DNA of 64,000 nucleotides, taken from contig CM043953.1 of assembly GCA_014529385.2 (NCBI GenBank), positions 99,931,342 through 99,995,341 of the forward strand. The letters run 5' to 3'. Of this stretch, positions 12,198 through 23,039 are shown piece by piece. Numbering within the stretch: the first letter of the stretch is position 1; the number at the start of each line of letters is the position of its first letter. Made by a program: the position numbers and the translations under genes. A model generated the notes under the pieces. The model saw only the letters and a program-made list of their open reading frames with translations, was not told where the DNA came from and ran no database searches. This DNA is from Adiantum capillus-veneris. Taxonomy: Eukaryota > Streptophyta > Polypodiopsida > Polypodiales > Pteridaceae.

Positions 12198-13124
12198 TGT
12201 AACAGACTTGGACACTCCAAGTCAAGATTCTACCGCGACACGATAGGAATTCACTTCAAAACAGTTCACAGTTTACAATTGATTCGACACGGCCTGGCGG
12301 AGTTCCGTGCCTAGAGATATTGGCCCCAAAGATTTCGGTATTCTTTTTGTATTAATCTGCAACTCAAAGTACAAGGGAGTGGGAGGGTCTCACTCTCAGA
12401 CTCTGCATCCAGATGCTCTGAGAAGTGGGAGCCCTGCCCACACTTATAAAGGTTTTTCAAGGGATGCCAAAAGCAGAGCCCCAAAAGCTGTAAATCAAAA
12501 GCCTTACAATCAATAAAGCAAAAGCTCTCTCTCTTTCTCTTATGCCTTGTGTAGCCAAAAAGCACGCCCAAAAGCTGCCGTCTGTACGCTGCTGCCACGT
12601 GGCTGAATTCCGCAAAACGTGCCGTGTTTTCCGCCGCAAATTCCGGAGAACCGTACGGCAGTGCCACGTCAGCATTCAGCTTGCATTTCTGGGAGCATAG
12701 TTACCGGGGAACGCCCCCTAGCCCCCGTTCCGGCATTCCGGGGGGCAGTTCTCTTCCCGAACGTTCGGGAACGTCCCGGAATGTCTGACATTCCGGGTGG
12801 CCAATGCAAACCGGAATGGCCGTTCCGGAACGTTCCGAAACGCCCTCGGACCGTTCCGGAATGCCCCTGGAACGGCCAACGGCTACAAACAAATTTGGCA
12901 AAAATTGAAAAAATTGAAGTAAATGTTTGGGCTTCTTTTGAAAGTGTGCAAGGCCTCAAGGACTCATAAAATGCACCCCCCTTCCCCTTTCTCTTCACAA
13001 GCTAATCCTCAAGGCTCAAGCTCTCCCTCTCACTCTCAAGATCTCTCCCTCTCAATACTCACTCTCTCAAGGGTCAAGGCTTCAAGCCTTCAAGCTCTCT
13101 TCCTCTCCCTCCCACTCTCTCAAA

Positions 13125-13169
<45 letters not shown>

Positions 13170-13464
13170 TCATCTAGTCATAGCAAGGTTGAATGGTCTT
13201 CAAAACGAGTTTTTTGTGAGTATTAGAGTCAAAGCACTCTAATACTCCTTGTATTTAAACACAAGGAGCTAAAAATTGCACTATTTGGGTGTTTTTTATA
13301 CCTCCCGTTCCGCGACGTTCCCGTTCCGGACCCCTAGCCGTTCCCCCGTTCCGCGGGGATCCCGTTGCCGTTCCCGTTCCGCGTTCCGGGTAACTATGTC
13401 TGGGAGTCCTTGCCAAGGGAGGGTGTGTGTGTGCACTGGGTAGCCATGTCACCAGTTTGTGACA
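12198..13464 (-). repeat. LTR 'A' of a minus-strand chromovirus, interrupted by a MITE
   Basis: Begins TGTAACAGACTTGG and ends TTTGTGACA (5'-TGTCACAAA...CTGTTACA on the element's strand). Immediately to the right the element strand reads CTTTCAAGAGGGGGATA, a polypurine tract, so this is a 3' LTR. It shares with the other LTRs here the 'ggccccaaag', 'ttcggtattc' and 'cacttataaagg' landmarks. The native LTR is about 560 bp; the remainder is a 703-bp inserted element plus its target duplication. Confidence 0.8.
12696..13398. mobile_element. hAT-like non-autonomous element (MITE), 703 bp
   Basis: Terminal inverted repeats are CATAGTTACC at 12696-12705 and its complement GGTAACTATG at 13389-13398; the match continues imperfectly to about 18 bp (C/G runs then GAACG). 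It is flanked by perfect 8-bp direct repeats TCTGGGAG at 12688-12695 and 13399-13406, the target size made by hAT transposases. Both ends are packed with GGAACG/CGTTCC and CGGAAT/ATTCCG motifs in both orientations, including the palindromes cccgaacgttcggg and cggaacgttccg, likely transposase-binding subterminal repeats. The middle is AT-richer with a (CT)n run at 13130-13166. No transposase gene is present. Confidence 0.85.
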
Positions 13465-13478
13465 TATCCCCCTCTTGA
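13465..13478 (-). promoter_or_regulatory. Polypurine tract of chromovirus 1
   Basis: On the element strand the tract reads TCAAGAGGGGGATA directly before the LTR start. An equivalent tract occurs next to LTR B at 17574-17588. Confidence 0.7.
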
Positions 13479-14062
13479 AAGCATTGTAATCGCCCTCGAT
13501 TACGCCTGCAAAACAGACAGAGGACATAAATTGTCTTAGTAGACACTGACTGTTAGTACTGACGCACTAGAAACACATATCTAGCACATGTACCAATCGA
13601 CAGTCACATCACAGGACATCACTTGATAGCACAGGACATCACATGACAAATCACATTCAAAATTCATTTGGATCTCAGACCATGATTTATTGGCAACGTA
13701 TTTAGCAATCCCATCTAGATCCACTCAAGACCTCAGAGATGCCCGATCGACTAATCCTTATTGCAACCATGTCTATCAAGATCGTTCAGAGCAAAATGCT
13801 GCAGTCATTTTGTCTATCAGTTCCTTCACTTAAACAAGTCAGAAACAAATCAGTATCATATTATCTGGAATTCCATTTCATAAAGTCATACAGCAGAATA
13901 TTGTCTGCTCACAGTATCCCTGAAACTCAAAGAGACATCAGTGAATTTAATATCAAAAATCGAGGCAATCTGTTGACAAAGAAGTGGAGGGACTCCCCTC
14001 TTGTGTATACCCGCTGCACCATATTCCGCCCAAGCTGAGTTCGGGGTTCCATTTAGAATAGA
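13479..14062 (-). other. 3' untranslated region of chromovirus 1
   Basis: Non-coding sequence between the polypurine tract and the chromodomain stop. It is closely similar to 17589-18060 of chromovirus 2 (for example 'cattgtaatcgccctcgatt' at both), which shows that the two elements are one family. Confidence 0.7.
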
Positions 14063-15593
14063 CTATGCTAATCCAAATGCTTCAAGGTAAAGATTCACAA
14101 TCTGAGGAGTATCTGCTAGGTCCTCCTCCTCCATCCACTTCGCATCCAATGCAGGATAGTTCTTGAATTTAACCAAGAACCGCCTTATCGCTTTACCCTT
14201 AATCTTTATGTCTTTATGTGCCAATATCTGTTCCGGAACAAGGATCTCCTCGTTTTCTTCCACTTTGGGTTGTTCATCAGGCTCCCCATCTTCGGGCACA
14301 TCGCCTTTAAAAGGCTTCAAGAGACTCACATGAAAAGCATTGTGAATTCTCCAAGAGTCGGGCAGCTTTAGTCTAAAGGAGACATCATTTATCTTTTTGG
14401 AAATCTGGAAAGTTCCGTAGTATTGCATATTAAGCTTTGGTAAAAGCCTCTCCTTTCCCTTGTTCTTTCTCAAGCTTGCCTTCTCAAAACGTGAGAGCGC
14501 CCAATCGTTCTCCTTCAATTTCAAATTGCGACGATGGCGATCTGCTGCCTTTTTCTGTCTTTCTTGAGATTTCTACAAAGCCTCGCAGACCTTGGCAAAA
14601 GCCGTGTCCAAGTCACGCATGTACTCGTTGGCTTTGAAAATCTTATCTTTCGTGCTTAGGCCTTAAGGGCGAACCTTCGTAGCACCTTCAATAATCTCAA
14701 ATGGCGCCTTCCCCGTCGAAGAGTGTATCATGTTATTGTAGGCAAATTCCACCAAAGGTAAATACTTTTCCCATTGAGTCTTCTGATCCGAGATGTAAGA
14801 CTTTAATAAATCTAGTACCACTGAATTGGCAATCTCAGATTGCCCGTCAGTCTGCGGGTGGAACGATGACGAGAACTGCAACCGCGTGCCAATGTTCTCC
14901 CAAATAGCCTCCCAAAACAAACTCGTAAATCTGGGGTCGCTGTCAGAGACAATCGTCTTAGTCATGCCATGTAATCTAAAGATCTGGGCCACAAATAGTC
15001 TCGCTAATTGATCCAGCTTGATTGTTTTCTTCATTGGAATGAAATGAGCTTGCTTGCTAAATCTGTTAAAAACAGTCCAAATACCATCGTGACCACTGTG
15101 TTCTCGGGAGATAAAAAATAAAATCCATTGCAAAACTTTTCCAGGGGCGGGTGGGTATGGGTAAAGGCTGTAACAATCCCTGTGCTTTATGCCTGTCAAA
15201 CTTGACCTTCTGGCATACCAAGCAACTGCGTACAAAATTGTCCACGTCCTTCTTGAGTCTCGGCCAAACAAAAGTATCTCTCCACACCTTTCAAGGTGGC
15301 AACAATGCCGTGGTGACTTGTAAAAGGTGGACAGTGGCATTCAGTTAGAGCCTTTTCCTTCAACGGTTGTGTAACGCACAACATTGTTTTCTTTATCAAG
15401 TAGCCATCCCGAATGGAATATTCCGCTACTACCTCCCCATTCTGTATTCAACTGAATACATCTGCAAAAATCTGTATCTGTGGCGTACTGACCGACCATA
15501 TCCTCGAAGCTCCTATGATGTATCACGAAAATAGCCAAACCAACAGCTTCCGGGACAAAGTATCTGCCACCAATTTCTTCTGTCCCTGCACAT
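14063..15593 (-). pseudogene. Chromovirus 1 integrase and chromodomain (broken)
   Basis: The minus-strand order is: an RNase H-integrase linker (15341-15538); an H..H..C..C integrase zinc module (VRSCLVCQKVKFD, about 15190-15250); an integrase core with VSDSDPRF and TDGQSE as second and third catalytic positions (14750-15000); a GPY-like tail (14300-14524); and a chromodomain (about 14063-14230) with FLVKFKNYPALDAKWMEEEDL. The C-terminal chromodomain marks a chromovirus of Ty3/gypsy. Several frameshifts separate the open pieces. Homology to chromovirus 2 stops at 15593, where a different element begins; RT and gag are absent. Confidence 0.85.
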
Positions 15594-16660
15594 TAGCACT
15601 TTGCAAAGTACAAGCTTCCACACTAAGGTGGTTGAAAACAGTATTTTAGGTACTTTAAATCACTATCAGTACTTCACCTGCTTTGCAAAGTACTTGAAGG
15701 GGGATTCAACCACTTTTCAATTGTTTTCTCAGTTCTCAGAGGTTTTTTACAGTTTGACAGTTGTTTTGACAGCTTGAAAGTGGTGAACAGTGGTCATTAT
15801 ACTACTTGACATTGGTTTTTTACAGTTTGATTGTGGTTGTGACAGCTTGATAGTGGTGAACATTGGTCAATATACTACTTAGAAGTGGTTGATAATACCC
15901 GAGGATGATCCAGTAAATGCAATGGATGCATAAGAACAGCCTTTCTGCGGATACGCCTTTGGCATATGTCCTTCTTGTTCGGAGAGACTCGGGTCTTTGC
16001 TGTCCAGAAACCAAACACAACCTCCTTAATGTCCTCTGTGATGTTTGTAGAATGATGAGCTTGCCGTTGACATGCTAAGACTGGAAAAGAATTGTTCTCA
16101 TCCTCTAAATGGAGTCGTGCATTCGCAAAACCGATGTTTCTTCTATGTATGCCCAACGACTTTGCAACTGCTCTATCTGTAAGAGACGTGCATCTACTTA
16201 GTCCCTCGAATTAATGCATGCCATCGCTGTTGGCCTCTTGAAAAGCATTTCCGTGGTTGAGTGCGGGACCTTGACTTCTGACAAGGTGTTGCGAATGTTG
16301 GAAAGAACTGCTCTCTGTATAGAATGTGCCGAGTTCTGTAGGTTGCAAAATACTGGTTGTTGGAGTAACGGTTCAAAAATCTCTCCTTGGAGTTTGGTTG
16401 TCAATCCTTGCGTCTGCTCTTCCAAGCACCTTGACATGGCACGAAGAATCTTCCTTTTCTGCTTCTCATCAAGCTGGACATCCTTCCGCTTGTCAGCACA
16501 GAAAGTCTGCTGCCTTTGCCTCTCTCTTTGTTGAAGTTTGTTCCCTTTTCTTTGCCGCCTAGTAATCACGTAAGCAGCCTGTGAACTGCTTGGGAAACTC
16601 TGCTCGACTGTGTACTGGTGGGCACAGAGCCGGATCAAGAAAACCTGAAGAAAAAGAGCT
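15594..16660 (-). mobile_element. Unassigned element with broken protein gene, inserted in chromovirus 1
   Basis: Starts where chromovirus homology stops. The high-coordinate part codes on the minus strand. Frame 16198-16638 gives a Lys/Arg/Gln-rich segment. After a one-base frame change near 16215 it continues in the frame of 15875-16156 with LTDRAVAKSLGIHRRNIG, which looks like a helix-turn-helix, and then FWTAKTRVSPNKKDICQRRI. I do not recognise the family; a DNA-transposase N-terminal half is a guess based on the helix-turn-helix and its position inside another element. The low end has an imperfect tandem repeat and a twice-used 'ctttgcaaagtac' palindrome. No terminal inverted repeat pair or target duplication was found. 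Confidence 0.4.
15743..15893. repeat. Two-copy imperfect tandem repeat, ~75 bp
   Basis: Each copy opens 'gttttttacagtttga' and ends 'tggtca-tatactactt', starting at about 15743 and 15818. It lies in the non-coding end of the unassigned element. Confidence 0.7.
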
Positions 16661-16758
16661 CAACGCATGAACATACATTATGAAGAGCCCAGGCATCAAC
16701 AAGACCAAACATGTCACAGACACTCACACACACCTAACTGGCGAGAAGGCTCTATCCT

Positions 16759-16759
<1 letters not shown>

Positions 16760-16806
<47 letters not shown>
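16760..16806. repeat. (GA)n microsatellite
   Basis: A GA run of about 47 bases. The surrounding 16661-16920 has no recognisable gene. Confidence 0.95.
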
Positions 16807-16808
<2 letters not shown>

Positions 16809-16920
16809 ACATAGCAGAGAACCGCGTGCAGAGGAAAGAAAGGGAATGTGCTGTAGAAACACCGCACAGAGAAGGAGAGAAAGGCGCTCTGCTCTATGCA
16901 AAAACCGCACGCAGAGAATA

Positions 16921-17573
16921 TGTAACAGACTTGGACACTCCAAGTCAAGAATCTACCGCGACAACACCAAATAACCACTTCAAAACAGTTCACAGTTCAC
17001 AATTTAATTCGACACTGGCCCGACAGAGTTCCGTGTCTAGAGATAATGGCCCCAAAGACTGGCGCCCCTTTCGGTATTCTTTTTGTATTAATCTGAGTTC
17101 AAAGTACAAGAGTGCGGGCAGACGCTCTCACTCAGACTCTGCGTCGAGATGCTCTGAGTTGTGGGAGTCCTGCTCACTTATTTAAAGTTACAAGGGTTGC
17201 CAAAAGCAAAGCCCCAAAAGCTGAAAATCAAAAGCTCAAAAGCTTGGCAAATAAAGCAAAAGTTCTTCCTCTCTCTTTCTTTTAATAAATAAAGCAAAGA
17301 GGCTTTCTCTTTCTCTCTCTTGCTAAAATAAAGCAAAGAAGGTTCTCTCTCTCTTTCTCAGCAATTTGCGTAGAAAAAGCAAGGCCAAAAAGCTGCCCAG
17401 CTTTCCATAAATCATGTTGATGTCCAGCAAATCAGGGTTAGGGTTGGGGTTAGGGCAGAATTAGGGTTTTTGGTTTTAGGGTTAGGGTTTCATCAAAATT
17501 AGGGTTTCTGGTTTTAGGGTTAGGGTTTCAACAGAATTAGGGTTTCTGGCAGCCACGTCATCACTTTGTGACA
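16921..17573 (-). repeat. LTR 'B' of chromovirus 2 (3' LTR, minus strand)
   Basis: Starts TGTAACAGACTTGGACACTC and ends CACTTTGTGACA. The adjacent sequence to the right is the polypurine tract on the element strand. It shares landmarks with LTR A in the same order. It contains a telomere-motif tract at 17434-17548 where LTR A has unrelated sequence. The partner 5' LTR is missing because the element is cut in RT at 20368. Confidence 0.8.
17434..17548 (+). repeat. Telomere-motif-like tract inside LTR B
   Basis: A degenerate run of the plant telomere unit TTTAGGG/TTAGGG, written as 'ggttagggtt' and 'aattagggttt' modules. The ~45-bp module 'ttagggtttctggttttagggttagggtttca' type recurs two to three times. 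It could be interstitial telomeric sequence or a promoter-type telo-box cluster. Confidence 0.7.
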
Positions 17574-17588
17574 TACCCCCCTCTTGAA

Positions 17589-18062
17589 AGCATTGTAATC
17601 GCCCTCGATTACGCCTGCAAAACAGACAGAGGGCATAAACTGTCTTAGCAGACACTGACTGTTAGTACCTACGTACTAGGAACACACATCTAGCACATGT
17701 ACCAATTGACAGTCACATCACACGACATCACAGGACATCACAGGACATTCAACATTCATTCGGATCTTAGACCATGATTTATCGGCAATGTAGCTAGCAA
17801 TCGCATCTAGATCCAGTCGGGACCTCATCGATGCCCAATTGACTAACCGCTATTGTAACCATGTATACTCGAGATCAATTAGACTGAAATGCTGCAGTCA
17901 TTTCATCTATCAATTCCTGCACTTAAACAAGTCAAGAAGAAGTCAGTTTTATATTTTTCGGAATTCCATTTCATAAAGTCATCCAACAGAATACTGTCAG
18001 CTCTCAGTATCCCTGAAGCTCAAAGAGACATCAGTGACTCTAGTCTTCAAAAATCGAGGCAT
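17589..18062 (-). other. 3' untranslated region of chromovirus 2
   Basis: Closely parallels 13479-14062 of chromovirus 1. No coding capacity is seen. Confidence 0.65.
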
Positions 18063-19335
18063 CTATTGACAAAGGAGCGGAGTAACTCCCTTCTTGTGCA
18101 TCCCATTGCACCAGATCTTCGGCCAAGCTGAATTTTGGGTTCCATTTGGAATAGACCATGCTAAACCAAAAGCTTCAAGGTAAAGATTCATATTCCGAGG
18201 AATATCTGCTAGGTCTTCCTTCTCCATTTGCTTCGCATCCATGGCGAAGTAGGTCTTGAATTTAACCAAGAACCGTCAGTTCGCTTTACCTTCTTTCTTT
18301 CTTTCTGTGCCAATTTTTGTTCTGGAACGAGTATCTGCTCGTTTTCGTCCAATTCAGGTTGCACATCTGGCTTCCCATCATCGGGTACATCGCCTTCAAA
18401 AGGCTTCAAGAGACTCACATAAAAAACATTGTGAATCCTCCAAGTATTCTGGCAGCTTCAGTCCAAAGGAGATATCATTTATTTTTTGAAAAATCTGGAA
18501 AGGTCCAAAGTATCTCATGCTAAGCTTTCAAAGAAGCCGCTCCTTTTTCTTTCTCGAGAGTGCCTTCCCATAATGTAAGAGCACCCAATCATTCTCCTTC
18601 AATTTCAAATCGGACAATTGCGATCTGCTGCCTTTTTCTGTCTTTTCCCGAAATTTCAGCAAAGCCTTCTGGACCAAGTCCCTCGTGAATTGGTCGGCTT
18701 CAAAGAAAAATCTTATCTTTCGTGCTAAGGAAGGTTGAAGCCTTCGTAGCAAATTCAAGAATCTCAAATGGCACCTTCTCTATCAAAGAGTTAAATGTGT
18801 TTCTGTAGGCATATTCCACCAAAGGTAAAAACCTTTTCCAAGTAGTCTTCTGATCCAACAAAGAAGACTTCAACAAATCCAGCACCACTGAATTAACAAT
18901 CTCTGATTGCCCGTCAGTCTGCAGGTGGAACGATGACGAGAACTGCAACCGCGTGCCTATGTTCTCCGAAATAGCCATCCGAAACAAACTCGTGAACCTG
19001 GGGTGCCTGTCGGAGACAATCTTCTCAGGCATGCCATGTAATCTGAAGACCTGGGCAATAAACAGTCATGCCCACACTGTGTTCTCTGGAGATGAAATCC
19101 ATTGCAGTCCTTTTCCAAGGGCGGGTGAGTATGGCTAAAAGGCTGTAACAATCCCTGTGCTTTATGCCTGTCAAAACTTGACCTTCTCTCTCTACCCCTT
19201 TCAAGATGGTAGCAATGCTGTGGTGACCCGTAAAAGGCGGACAGTGGCATTCAGTCATAACCTTTTCCCTCAACGGCTGTGTAACGCACAACATGGTTTT
19301 CCTCATTAAGTAGCCATCCCGAATGGAATATCCCG
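18063..19335 (-). pseudogene. Chromovirus 2 integrase and chromodomain (broken)
   Basis: Order on the minus strand: integrase zinc region (partial, 19100-19306), core with a D-(R)-HPRFTSLF segment (about 18980-19030) and TDGQSE (about 18910), a LKENDWVLL-type linker, and a chromodomain remnant near 18180-18269. The chromodomain is frameshifted. It is the same domain order and close sequence as chromovirus 1, with part of the region between the zinc module and the core deleted (around 19070-19090). Confidence 0.8.
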
Positions 19336-19686
19336 CTACTGGCTCCCCATCCCGTATCCTTGTGAAAACGTCTGCAAAATCCGGATCTGTGGCATACTAG
19401 TCGACCATATCCTCGAAGCTCCTAGGTTGTATCGCGGAAATAGCCAGAACCAACGGCTTCCGAGACAAAGCATCTGCCACCAAATTCTTATGTCCTTGAA
19501 CATGGACAATCTGGAAGTGAAACTGTGACAAGATGTTCGCCTACGCATCTGCTTTTCCGATAGTTGCTTCTGTGACAAGAAGTAGCGCAAACTTTGATGG
19601 TCTGTAAAGACAGTAAAATCTGCTCCGAGTAGGTAGTGCCGCCCACTGAGTAAGAGCATGGATAACCACCAAAAGCTCTTTCTCAT
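19336..19686 (-). pseudogene. Chromovirus 2 RNase H
   Basis: The frame carries the RNase H motif FTVFTDHQSLRYFLSQKQL (here VFTDHQSLRYF), following a 'W..(A)..L..W+.YLLG..F' lead. The C-terminal half has run into another frame. It continues directly from the RT frame of 19683-20060 with a small frameshift. Confidence 0.75.
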
Positions 19687-20368
19687 AAATTTGTGCTGTC
19701 ATTTTGAGAACAATCGGCTCTCATAAGCAATGACTGGCTTTCTTGCATTAAGACCGCACCCAGACTACGACCACAAGCATCACAATATACTTCAAAAGAC
19801 TTCTGCAAGTCCGGTAGAGTCAAAACAGGTCCCGTAGTCAATTTCTCTTTCAAAGTCTGAAAGGCAGTCACCTCTGTGGGTCCCCACGAGAAAGGGACTC
19901 CTTTCTGTTTGAAGATATGCAAAGGGGAAGCAACCTCTACAAACTTTCGAATGAACTGCCTGTAGTACGAACACAGTCCCAAGAAGCTTCTAACTTCATG
20001 GACATTCTTCAAATCGGGCCAATCACGGATAGTCTCTATCTTGGCCGGATCCATTTGCACTTCTGCTCTGCTGACACAATGTGTCCCAAAAAGTGTATCT
20101 CTGGTAGGAAAAATTCACTTCTCTTTGCATTAATCACTAACTTGTGATCTCGTAATGCCTGAAAGACCTGAAGTAGATGATCTCTATGTTCTGCCTCATT
20201 CTTGGAGAAAGCAATGATATCATCAAAGAAAGTGCCAACAAATAGCTTGTACTCTCGAAAAATCCTGTCCATGATCCGGTTAAATGTCGCAGGAGCATTG
20301 GTTAAGCCAAAAGGAATCACAAAAAACTCAAATAACCCAAAATTTGTCCAAAATGCTGTCTTGTAGAC
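19683..20368 (-). pseudogene. Chromovirus 2 reverse transcriptase (C-terminal two thirds)
   Basis: Motifs in order: [19 protein letters not shown], the catalytic LFVGTFFDDIIAFS (about 20215-20235; both Asp present), FFLPEIHFLGHIVS, and VRSFLGLCSYYRQFIRKF. A frameshift separates 20036-20320 from 19683-20060. The sequence stops abruptly at about 20368, within the [12 protein letters not shown] region, so the finger part of RT and all of PR and gag are missing. The break joins directly to a + strand element. Confidence 0.85.
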
Positions 20369-20397
20369 GTGTCTCAGCGCGTTTCTGATCCTGGCAG

Positions 20398-20409
20398 TGG
20401 TATCAGAGC
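20398..20409 (+). promoter_or_regulatory. Primer binding site (initiator tRNA-Met type)
   Basis: TGGTATCAGAGC is the usual plant PBS complementary to the 3' end of initiator tRNA-Met. It marks the start of the internal region of the + strand gag-only element. The sequence just left is chromovirus 2 RT, so the 5' LTR is absent. Confidence 0.8.
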
Positions 20410-20639
20410 ATCAGGCGTGTGCTTTTTTGAAAGCATACCGGTCCTACAAAAGAGCAGATTGAACTATTGGAATTTTATTCGAGGTATCTTCGCGCTCCAA
20501 CCCGGACTTATTAGCCACTCCCACCCTTACTTCATCGCGCATCTAGCGCGCTCCCGTCTTCATCACTGTGTCTTACACTGCGTCTTCATCGCGCATCGGG
20601 CGCGCTCCCGTCTTCATCACAACCATAAAGAACCCAAGA

Positions 20640-21656
20640 CTTGGAATTCATGGAATCAACAGAATATTTGCAGTTTCTGCTCAACAAGCTTCACGACATT
20701 CTTTTGCGGCATCCTCAGCAGAATCTTCCGATGCTACAAAGTTTTCAACAATTATTGAGCTACATGTTACCCCCTCTGATACCCCAGGTGGTACCTTCTC
20801 CTCTGGCACCAGAAAGTACAAGAGCTTCAACCGGCAACCTTCTTAGCCGTCTGTTCCGATTGGGGGAGTCTTCAGGAATATGGTGCAACCATCTGACCCT
20901 GATCCAGTGCAACCGCCTTTGCCACCGCCATTGCCCCCACCTCCACCACCACCGCCACCAGGCTACAATGGTTGGAGCCCATATGGATACCCTTATTATC
21001 CATACCTTGGATATGCGCCTAACCAATCCAAAGATTTCAAAGATGGTGGCACGACAGTCAAATTTTTCACTTTTTCCGGGGTGAAAGATCGCAAGAAAGC
21101 ATTGCAGTTTTTACAGCAATTCGACAACATCTATGCTTTGGGGAACTATACAGAAGAATCCAAGATTTCTCGAGCAGCGGGATTTCTTAAAGATAATGCT
21201 ATGCAATGGTGGAGTTCAATCACGACACAACCGCATGCTCCAAGGACCTGGCAAGCTTTCGAGACAGTTTTTGGATGTGGTTACATTGCTTCGATGTTTG
21301 AAGTTCGGATTTTGGCAGAGTGGGGCAACTTGAAAATGCTTGCCACTGAAACCATGGACGACTACAACCAAAGGTTTCTCGACGTGTACCTTCCGGTGTC
21401 CTTTAAGTTCATTCCCTTGGAGGACCAGTGTGAGTGCTACACCATTGGGCTACCATCACCATTGCAGGAATATTCTCTCTCCAAGCAAGTCTCTACCATG
21501 CAGGAGCTTATGGACCATGCCGCGGTCGGCTATAAGCTCATGAAAGGAAAGTTCGAGTTTACCACAGAAGAACCTCCGGTCACTAACCAGAACTCCGGCA
21601 ACAACGAACAAATTCTTAGGAATCCCGTGAAAACCAACCTTAACGGCCTCGTCTGA
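20640..21656 (+). pseudogene. Gag of + strand gag-only Ty3/gypsy element (P1)
   Basis: An N-terminal piece in one frame (from about 20641, MEFMESTEYLQFLLNKLHDI) shifts near 20875 into the frame of 20880-21656. That frame has a proline-rich stretch, a Tyr-rich PYGYPYYPYLGY segment, then a retrotransposon gag domain with FLQQF.NIY, AMQWWSSI, TWQAFETVFG and DDYNQRFLDV. The domain organises RNA packaging in virus-like particles. The frame ends 21656 and continues after a shift into the zinc knuckle. Frameshifts make it non-functional as it stands. Confidence 0.8.
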
Positions 21657-21673
21657 CACGTCAATGAGACGGC

Positions 21674-22274
21674 TTGTTACAAGAAGGCCGATGCTTTGAA
21701 TGTTTCCAAACAGGGCATACGTTCAATACATGTCCTGAGCGAGCCTCGACGTCCTCAGTGCAACCTTCTGCTCCCACAACAAACAGATCCCAAGGGCCGC
21801 CTCCGGCCAAGAAGGCTAGACTTGCTATTGGACTAGTACTCGATATTTATGGTATACACCTCGAGAGTTTTAACGAATTATGCAGAGCTTATGCAAAAGT
21901 CAACGGCTTGAAAGCCCTTATTTCTTTGACCCTTTGACCCTGGAGCTATGGAGAACTTCATCCATCCAGAATTCTTAAAGCAGATGCACTTTAATTATGA
22001 TGTAGAGGGTGGAGAAATTGAAGCTGAGCTAGCCACGGGGCAAACTCAGAAAGTGGTACCGCTCATTGGTGCACTTCCAGTGACTATACAAGATTATCAT
22101 GGAAAAGCCGATTTCTACATTATGAAGTTGGGCAATTGCGACGTTCTCTTGGGCATGCCCTGGCACGACAAGAATGATCCAACTCTCGAGGTCCGGAACC
22201 GAACCATCACTTTGATGCAGAAGGGCAAGCCCGTTGTCCTCAAAGTTAGGTTGTCCGAACAAAACCCTGAATGA
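21674..22274 (+). pseudogene. Zinc knuckle and protease of element P1
   Basis: The CCHC knuckle is CFECFQTGHTFNTC (about 21695-21736). The protease follows, with FDPGAMENFI in place of a D-S/T-G-A active site (about 21938-21965) and CDVLLGMPWH as the flap-side ILG motif. An 8-base direct duplication (tttgaccc, 21927-21943) right at the active site throws the frame. The protease frame ends at 22274 and nothing like RT, RNase H or integrase follows, so the element appears naturally gag-PR only or has lost pol cleanly. Confidence 0.75.
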
Positions 22275-23039
22275 CCTCGGTCCTCTCTACTTGTTTTCTA
22301 GTTAGATACTTTTGAACATTGTTTGAGAAAGTATTGTTTCAAATTTGTTTGAAATGGATGCTATCTGTTTTAAACCCGTCTTTGTGCCGATTTGATTTGT
22401 TTGAATCTGGTTTTAATACCGGTTTCATTAATTGGTGATTTTACTCGTGGGTGAAGAAGTGAGAAATATTGTTTTGGTATTGTTTGAACCTCGGAACGAC
22501 GCAAGCCGATGCCTGGGGAGTGTTTGGTTGTATGTTTGAACCTCCAAGCGACGCAGACTGCGGTCTGGGGAGCGTTTGGTTGTACAGTCCTCTGAGCTCA
22601 TGGCCCGGACCTTTTTAGGTTATTTGCGGGGGGAGTGACGAGGTAGTCGTTGAGTAGCTTCATACCGCAGACTGTTTGTCTCAGGGGAGTGCTTAGCGGC
22701 GCTGTTTCTTGTGTTTCGTAACATGCATATGTAAGCATTTGTGTTGCATTGTGATGTCCCAATTACTGAATATTCCTAATTGGATGAGATTGCCTGGGTA
22801 TGTAATTTTAGTGCATCAAGACACCCGTGGAAGATCAGTACGGTCTTGGGTGTAATGGCTAATTTTACTATGCCGGAATATCAAGAGTTCCGATCTGGAC
22901 GAAAGGAGAAGCTAACTCCTTAACAAAAAGAGCAAACTGATTGTCCCTTGGAATGACCTTCGGAAATTTTTGAGCTAACTTGAGTTGTTTTGCAGATATG
23001 CGTAATCGTGGACGATTACTCTCTTTCAAGAAGGGGAGA
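22275..23039 (+). other. Long 3' untranslated region of P1 with repeated modules
   Basis: The sequence is T-rich, then carries two copies of a 'cgacgca(g/a)-c-gatgcctggggag-gtttggttgta' module (22495-22590). It then has a 'gcccggacctttttaggttatttgcggg' type module at about 22603-22632 and a 'gcgggaagaggag'-like polypurine tract 'caagaaggggaga' just before the LTR. The same modules recur at 24020-24070/35220-35450 and 40350-40700, marking three members of one family. Confidence 0.7.

Noticed and set aside
12619-12998. Opposing open frames of about 110 codons
   Set aside because: They fall inside the hAT-like MITE, where palindromic GC-rich repeats keep both strands open by chance.
16214-16562. 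+ strand open frames opposite the unassigned element
   Set aside because: The minus strand gives the more protein-like composition and continues after one frame change; the + frames look like shadows.
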